DNA of 64,000 nt, taken from contig NZ_CP066831.1 in NCBI RefSeq assembly GCF_016598615.1, forward strand, positions 10,230,001 to 10,294,000. The letters are read 5' to 3'. Under the pieces are notes generated by a model. That model made no database searches. It was not told the origin of the DNA and was given only the letters and a program-made list of their open reading frames with translations. The position numbers and the translations under genes are program-made. Of this stretch, positions 60,160 to 64,000 are shown one piece after another (position 1 is the stretch's first letter; every line of letters begins with the position of its first letter). This stretch comes from Streptomyces liliifuscus. Lineage in GTDB: Bacteria; Actinomycetota; Actinomycetes; Streptomycetales; Streptomycetaceae.

Positions 60160-60196
60160 ATCAGCACCGCTGCCACACCATCGAGGGATGGACCTC

Positions 60197-61048
60197 ATGG
60201 ACATCCAGGCGCCCCCGGAGGGCACCTACGCGGCAGCGGACGGCGTCAAATACCACTACGTCGAGCTGGGGGAGGGCAGCCCCACGGTCTTCCTGCACGG
60301 CGGCGGCCCCGGGTGCACCGGCTGGTCCGACTTCGGGCAGGTGGCGCCGCTGTTCGCCGCGGACCGGCGGTGCCTCCTGGTCGACATCCTGCAGTACGGG
60401 AAGTCCGCGAAGCCCGTCATCGAGGGCCCCATGTGGGACTACCACGCGGCCAGGACCGTGGCGCTCCTCGACACCCTCGGCGTGGAGCGCGCCGACTTCG
60501 TCTGCAACTCGTGGGGCGGCACGATCGCGCTCAACCTGGCCGCCAAGTACCCCGAGCGCGTACGGTCGTTGGTGATCACCGGCAGCATGCCCGTCTTCCA
60601 CGGACCGCTCGCCCCCCTCCCGGAAGGCGGCCGCCGCGGACGCAACGCCCGCGACGTGTACTACGGCGGCACCGGCCCCTCCTGGGAGAAGATGCGCGAG
60701 CTGATCGCGCGCCTTGAGTGGTACGACCCCGAGGCCATCCCCGACGGCACGGTGACGCTCCGCTTCGAGCAGAGCCTGGACCCCGAGGAGACCGCGCTGG
60801 CCGGCGCCTCCGACAACCCGCGCGGCGACTGGCAGGACCTCACCGCCGAACTCGGCCGTATCGCCGCGCCGACGCTCTTCCTGTGGGGCATGTACGACGC
60901 GTTCCTGACCCCGGACTACCCGTTGATGCTGGCCCGTATGGTCCCCAAGGGCAGCCTGCACGTCATGAGCGAGGCGTCCCATCATCCGCAGGAGGAGCGG
61001 CCGTACGACTACCACAGCGTGGTCACGGGCTTCCTGAACCAGCGTTGA
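60197..61048 (+). CDS. Alpha/beta hydrolase, meta-cleavage hydrolase-like
   Basis: 283-residue hydrolase. Oxyanion motif FLHGGGPGCTGW, Ser nucleophile in VCNSWGGTIAL, Asp in WGMYDAFLTP and His in EASHHPQEERP form a normal triad. The HGGGPG motif is typical of C-C bond hydrolases (BphD/HsaD group). ATG 60197 is preferred because GAGGG lies 9 nt upstream; ATG 60188 has no usable spacing. A second ring-cleavage hydrolase in the island suggests a multi-ring or two-branch substrate. Confidence 0.9.
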   Translation: MDIQAPPEGTYAAADGVKYHYVELGEGSPTVFLHGGGPGCTGWSDFGQVAPLFAADRRCLLVDILQYGKSAKPVIEGPMWDYHAARTVALLDTLGVERADFVCNSWGGTIALNLAAKYPERVRSLVITGSMPVFHGPLAPLPEGGRRGRNARDVYYGGTGPSWEKMRELIARLEWYDPEAIPDGTVTLRFEQSLDPEETALAGASDNPRGDWQDLTAELGRIAAPTLFLWGMYDAFLTPDYPLMLARMVPKGSLHVMSEASHHPQEERPYDYHSVVTGFLNQR

Positions 61049-61091
61049 ACTCCGCTCGGAAGCAGTGATCAATCCGCGGGCCGGTGGGGGC

Positions 61092-61125
61092 TGGTCGCGC
61101 AGTTCCCCGCGCCCCTTACGAGGCA
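61092..61125. repeat. Interspersed extragenic palindrome, copy 3
   Basis: GCGCAGTTCCCCGCGCCCC-TTAC-GAGGCAC; the right arm of the stem is degenerate. It lies in the 117-bp gap between the hydrolase and CoA-transferase genes. Confidence 0.85.
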
Positions 61126-61165
61126 CGGTGTCGCACCGGATCCGACAAACTCTCCCGGAGGAAAC

Positions 61166-63523
61166 GTGACCGAGCCGGCTCCGCGTGTTGTTGAACTGTC
61201 CAGTCCGTTCGCCCGGTTCGCGGGTCGGCTGCTTGTCGGGCTCGGTCACGAGGTGGTGTTGATCGAGCCTCCTGAAGGAGACGAGACACGTCGGGAACAG
61301 GGCGGTGACGCGTTCGTCCACTGGCACGCCGGGAAGCGCTCGGTGACCATCGATCCCGCCACGCCCGACGGGACCGCACAGCTGCGCCGACTGCTGCGGG
61401 GCGCCGACATCCTGCTCGACGGCACACCCCAGGGCGCGGAGGCGGCCACCGAGGGACTCGACCAGCTCGTGCACGTACGCGTCACGCCCTTCGGGCTGGT
61501 GGGCCCCCGCAGCCACTGGCAGGGCGCCGACCTCGTGGTGGCCGCGCTCGGCGGGATGCTCGCGCAGGTCGGCGATCCCGACGGGCCACCGCTGCGGCTC
61601 CCGGAGAACCAGGCCGAGCAACTCGCGGGCGTCAACGCGGCGATCGCCGCCCTGCTCGGCCTGCGCGCCCGGCGCCGCGGACCGGGACAGCTCATCGACG
61701 TCTCCGCGCAGGCGTGCGTGGCGGCGGCCCTGGAAGCCGGAACCCTCGCCTACCTGCACGAGGACCGGGTACCGCCGCGCCCGGGCAGCGTGCACCCGCT
61801 GGTCCCGCACGGGCTGTTCCGCGCAGCCGACGGCCACCTCGGCGGAGGGCTCGGCGGCAGCCCCCGCATGTGGGACGCGCTGCTCGACTGGCTGCGTGAG
61901 GAGAAGGCGGACGCCGACCTCGCCGAGCCGCGCTGGCAGGACCCGGTCGAACGCAAGAAGCACCAGGACCATGTCTTCAAGGTCGTCCAGGACTTCGTGG
62001 GTACCCGGCCGAAGGCCGAGTTCGCCAGGCAGGCCCAGGCCAGGAAGCTGCCCTGGGCCGCCGTCGACCTGCCCCACGAACTCCCCGACAACCCGCAGCT
62101 CGCCGCCCGCGACTTCTTCACGCGGGTCACGACACCCGAGGGGGAGCGGGCCGACCTCGGCTTCCCCTTCGCGTTCCCCGAAGGCCGCCGCGGAACGGAA
62201 CTCGTCGCGCCAGGCCTCGGCGACGACCAGGGCCTGTTCGACGAGCCGCCCCGCGAGGCACGTACGACTTCGGCACCGCCACCGCCACCGGCATCGGTGG
62301 CCGACGAGCCCGTACGGCCCGCCCTGGACGGCATCCGCGTCCTCGACCTGACCTGGGTGCTCGCCGGCCCGTACTGCACCAAGATCCTGGCCGACCACGG
62401 AGCCGAAGTGATCAAGGTCGAGTCCGCGGGCCGGCCGGACCCCACGCGGTTCGCACCCTTCATGCACCTGTCCCGGGGCCCTCACACGGACCCGAACACC
62501 AACGGCTACTTCAACGAGGTCAACCGGAACAAGCAGAGCATCGCCCTGGACACCCGCACCGAGGAGGGCGTCGCCGTCCTGCGCGACCTCATCGCCCACT
62601 GCGACGTCCTCGTGGAGAACTTCAGCTCCACGGTCATGACGAAGCTCGGTCTGGGATACGAGGAGCTGCGCTCGATCAACCCGGACATCGTGTACGTCAG
62701 CATGTCGGGCATGGGACACACCGGCCCGCGCAACGGCTGGGTGTCGTACGCGGACACCGTGTCGGCGAGTTCGGGGCTGACCGGGCTGACCGGCTGGGGG
62801 CCGGACGACGTGGTCGGGGTGATCTACGGCCACGGAGACATCGTGGCGGGCCTCCAGGCGGCCCTGGCCACGATCGCCGCGCTGGAACACCGTGCCGGGA
62901 CGGGGCGCGGCCAGCACATCGACCTGTCCCAACTGGAGGCGATCACGGCCCACATGGGCACGAGTCTCCTGCGCGGGACGGAAGTCGGGCCCGCCGGAAA
63001 CACCCACCCGACGTGGAGCCCGCAGGGTGTGTACCGGTCCCTGGGCGCCGACCGCTGGCTGGCCGTCAGCGTGCGCGACGACACCGAATGGACGGGCCTC
63101 TGCGAGGTCATCGGCCGCCCCGAACTGGCCACCGACGAGCGGACCCGTACCGCCGAGGCCCGCAGGCGTGAGTCCGCGCTGGTCGACGGCGCGCTCGGCA
63201 CCTGGGCCCGGGGGATGTCCGCCGACGCCGCCGCCGAGCTGCTCCAGGCGCGCGGAATTCCCGCCGGAGCTGTGCAGGACGGCCGCGAACTCGTGGAACA
63301 CGACCCGCAGTTGCGTGCCCGCGGCTTCTACGTGCGCAAGGAGCATCCGGTGGCCGGGGCCTTCCTTCACGAGGGCGTTCCGATCACCCTCACCCGTACA
63401 CCCGGCGGCATCCGCGAACCCGCGCCCGTACTCGGCGCCGACACCGACGCGGTACTGCGCGATGTGGCGGGGCTGTCCCCGGAACGGATCCAACACCTCC
63501 GCGCAGACGGTGTGTTGAGGTGA
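61166..63523 (+). CDS. Fused double family III CoA-transferase (CaiB/BaiF)
   Basis: 785-residue protein with two tandem CoA-transferase family III domains, N-half about 5-360 and C-half about 385-785. The C-half keeps family features: RVLDLTWVLAGPYCTKILADHG, VNRNKQSIALD, and the active-site Asp region YGHGDIVAGLQAAL. In the N-half the matching position reads AEQLAGVNAAI with Glu for Asp, so it may be structural. GTG 61166 follows CGGAGGA. It would activate an acid by CoA transfer. Its end overlaps the acyl-CoA synthetase GTG. Confidence 0.92.
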   Translation: MTEPAPRVVELSSPFARFAGRLLVGLGHEVVLIEPPEGDETRREQGGDAFVHWHAGKRSVTIDPATPDGTAQLRRLLRGADILLDGTPQGAEAATEGLDQLVHVRVTPFGLVGPRSHWQGADLVVAALGGMLAQVGDPDGPPLRLPENQAEQLAGVNAAIAALLGLRARRRGPGQLIDVSAQACVAAALEAGTLAYLHEDRVPPRPGSVHPLVPHGLFRAADGHLGGGLGGSPRMWDALLDWLREEKADADLAEPRWQDPVERKKHQDHVFKVVQDFVGTRPKAEFARQAQARKLPWAAVDLPHELPDNPQLAARDFFTRVTTPEGERADLGFPFAFPEGRRGTELVAPGLGDDQGLFDEPPREARTTSAPPPPPASVADEPVRPALDGIRVLDLTWVLAGPYCTKILADHGAEVIKVESAGRPDPTRFAPFMHLSRGPHTDPNTNGYFNEVNRNKQSIALDTRTEEGVAVLRDLIAHCDVLVENFSSTVMTKLGLGYEELRSINPDIVYVSMSGMGHTGPRNGWVSYADTVSASSGLTGLTGWGPDDVVGVIYGHGDIVAGLQAALATIAALEHRAGTGRGQHIDLSQLEAITAHMGTSLLRGTEVGPAGNTHPTWSPQGVYRSLGADRWLAVSVRDDTEWTGLCEVIGRPELATDERTRTAEARRRESALVDGALGTWARGMSADAAAELLQARGIPAGAVQDGRELVEHDPQLRARGFYVRKEHPVAGAFLHEGVPITLTRTPGGIREPAPVLGADTDAVLRDVAGLSPERIQHLRADGVLR

Positions 63524-64000
63524 TCGGGCAGCCGCGTGGCGAGGTGGATGGGCAACCGAGAGGCGAGCCCACCGGACAGCCGAGCCGTGAGGCGGACGGA
63601 CACTCCGGTGCCACGGTGAACGCCATGACCGTGCCGGGACTCCTGGCCGCGGCCGCCGAGGAGTTCGGCGACCGGGTCTTCCTGCGCGTGGGGGACGTGA
63701 CACGGACGTACCGGCAGTCACGGAGGGCGGCAGCCGAGACGGCGGGAGCCCTTGCGGCGCGCGGCTGTCGGCCGGGTGACCGCGTCGCCGTCATGGCCGG
63801 AAACCGGATCGAGTTCGTCGACCTGATCCTCGGCTGCGCCTGGCTCGGCGCGGTGCTGATACCGCTGAACACCGGCCTGCGAGGTCAGGGACTCCGTCAC
63901 ATCCTGCGTGAGGCGGAGCCGTCCTTCCTGCTCGCGGAGGCCGAGGCGGCGGACCGTGCGGTGGAGGCCGGCTTCCGCGGCACGCTGTGGATCGTGGGCG
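63520..64000 (+). CDS. AMP-dependent acyl-CoA synthetase, 5' part only
   Basis: Cut by the window end; 160 codons seen. After a repeat-rich N-terminal segment, the fold begins at about residue 38 (TVPGLLAAAAEEFGDRVFLR). It continues with CRPGDRVAVMAGNRIEFVDL, LGCAWLGAVLIPLNTGL and LRHILREAEPSFLLAE, the standard start of an AMP-binding enzyme. GTG 63520 overlaps the CoA-transferase stop (GTGA); ATG 63625 would remove the repeats and is the more likely domain start. It activates a carboxylic acid to its CoA thioester. Confidence 0.88.
   Translation, partial: MIGQPRGEVDGQPRGEPTGQPSREADGHSGATVNAMTVPGLLAAAAEEFGDRVFLRVGDVTRTYRQSRRAAAETAGALAARGCRPGDRVAVMAGNRIEFVDLILGCAWLGAVLIPLNTGLRGQGLRHILREAEPSFLLAEAEAADRAVEAGFRGTLWIVG
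63526..63597 (+). repeat. Three imperfect 24-bp tandem repeats
   Basis: Units at 63526, 63550 and 63574 start GGGCAGCCG, GGGCAACCG and GGACAGCCG and would encode GQPRGEVD, GQPRGEPT and GQPSREAD. They lie between the CoA-transferase stop and the first ATG of the synthetase. Confidence 0.75.

Noticed and set aside
60161..63721. Minus-strand open frame of nearly 1,200 codons
   Set aside because: Antisense to the hydrolase and CoA-transferase genes, which have clear domains; no domain or ribosome site in the antisense frame.
1..64000. tRNA or rRNA genes, CRISPR arrays, phage or transposase genes
   Set aside because: None could be recognised on either strand.

Overview
The window is actinobacterial chromosome and almost certainly Streptomyces. 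The evidence is very high G+C with G/C in nearly every third codon position, many 4-bp ATGA/GTGA gene overlaps, GTG starts, two genes carrying the rare TTA leucine codon, a chitinase promoter with a DasR-like operator, and a streptophobe/DUF6777 gene pair. No rRNA, tRNA, CRISPR array, insertion sequence or prophage gene was seen.

Region 1 (1-13,500) is ordinary accessory metabolism. It holds the 3' part of an aldehyde dehydrogenase, a secreted GH19 chitinase and a secreted PI-PLC-like protein with matching promoters. A WYL regulator diverges from a DinB protein. Then come a winged-helix protein, dienelactone hydrolase, VOC protein, adenosine deaminase, an exported carotenoid oxygenase, a LysR regulator divergent from an aldo/keto reductase, and two small proteins.

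Region 2 (13,900-19,270) is a phospho-signalling cassette. It consists of a two-FHA-domain ABC exporter with a leaderless start, a proline-rich adaptor with five PT(Q/H/R)(V/L)V motifs, and a soluble Ser/Thr kinase. A TTA-containing gene sits on each side. The adaptor repeats look like phospho-threonine docking sites for the FHA domains, which makes this the best candidate here for an undescribed mechanism.

Region 3 (19,300-29,100) carries a streptophobe membrane protein divergent from a DUF6777 protein, an FG-GAP secreted protein, a second DinB protein, a methyltransferase coupled to an epoxide hydrolase, a VOC protein and an ABC exporter. Region 4 (29,300-37,470) is a peptide-type ABC importer operon. 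A 195-bp palindromic element separates it from a CocE-type hydrolase and a TetR regulator. Region 5 (37,500-42,600) has an IclR regulator, a dual-domain Lrp regulator, and an amidohydrolase coupled to an AbgT transporter.

Region 6 (42,660-64,000) is a large catabolic island for an unidentified aromatic or cyclic substrate. One minus-strand operon encodes a Rieske oxygenase, a 38-residue membrane protein, an M20-like protein without metal ligands, a LigB/MhpB extradiol dioxygenase, a ring-cleavage hydrolase, an IclR regulator and a MaoC pair. A second encodes ferredoxin reductase, ferredoxin, 2-keto-4-pentenoate hydratase, acylating acetaldehyde dehydrogenase, 4-hydroxy-2-oxovalerate aldolase, a luciferase-like oxidoreductase and a hydrolase. 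Together these make a complete meta-cleavage route to pyruvate and acetyl-CoA. A divergent NMT1-type ABC importer plus quinone oxidoreductase, a second MaoC pair, another hydrolase, a fused CoA-transferase and an acyl-CoA synthetase complete it. A shared 22-bp motif lies upstream of three of these units and is a plausible IclR operator.
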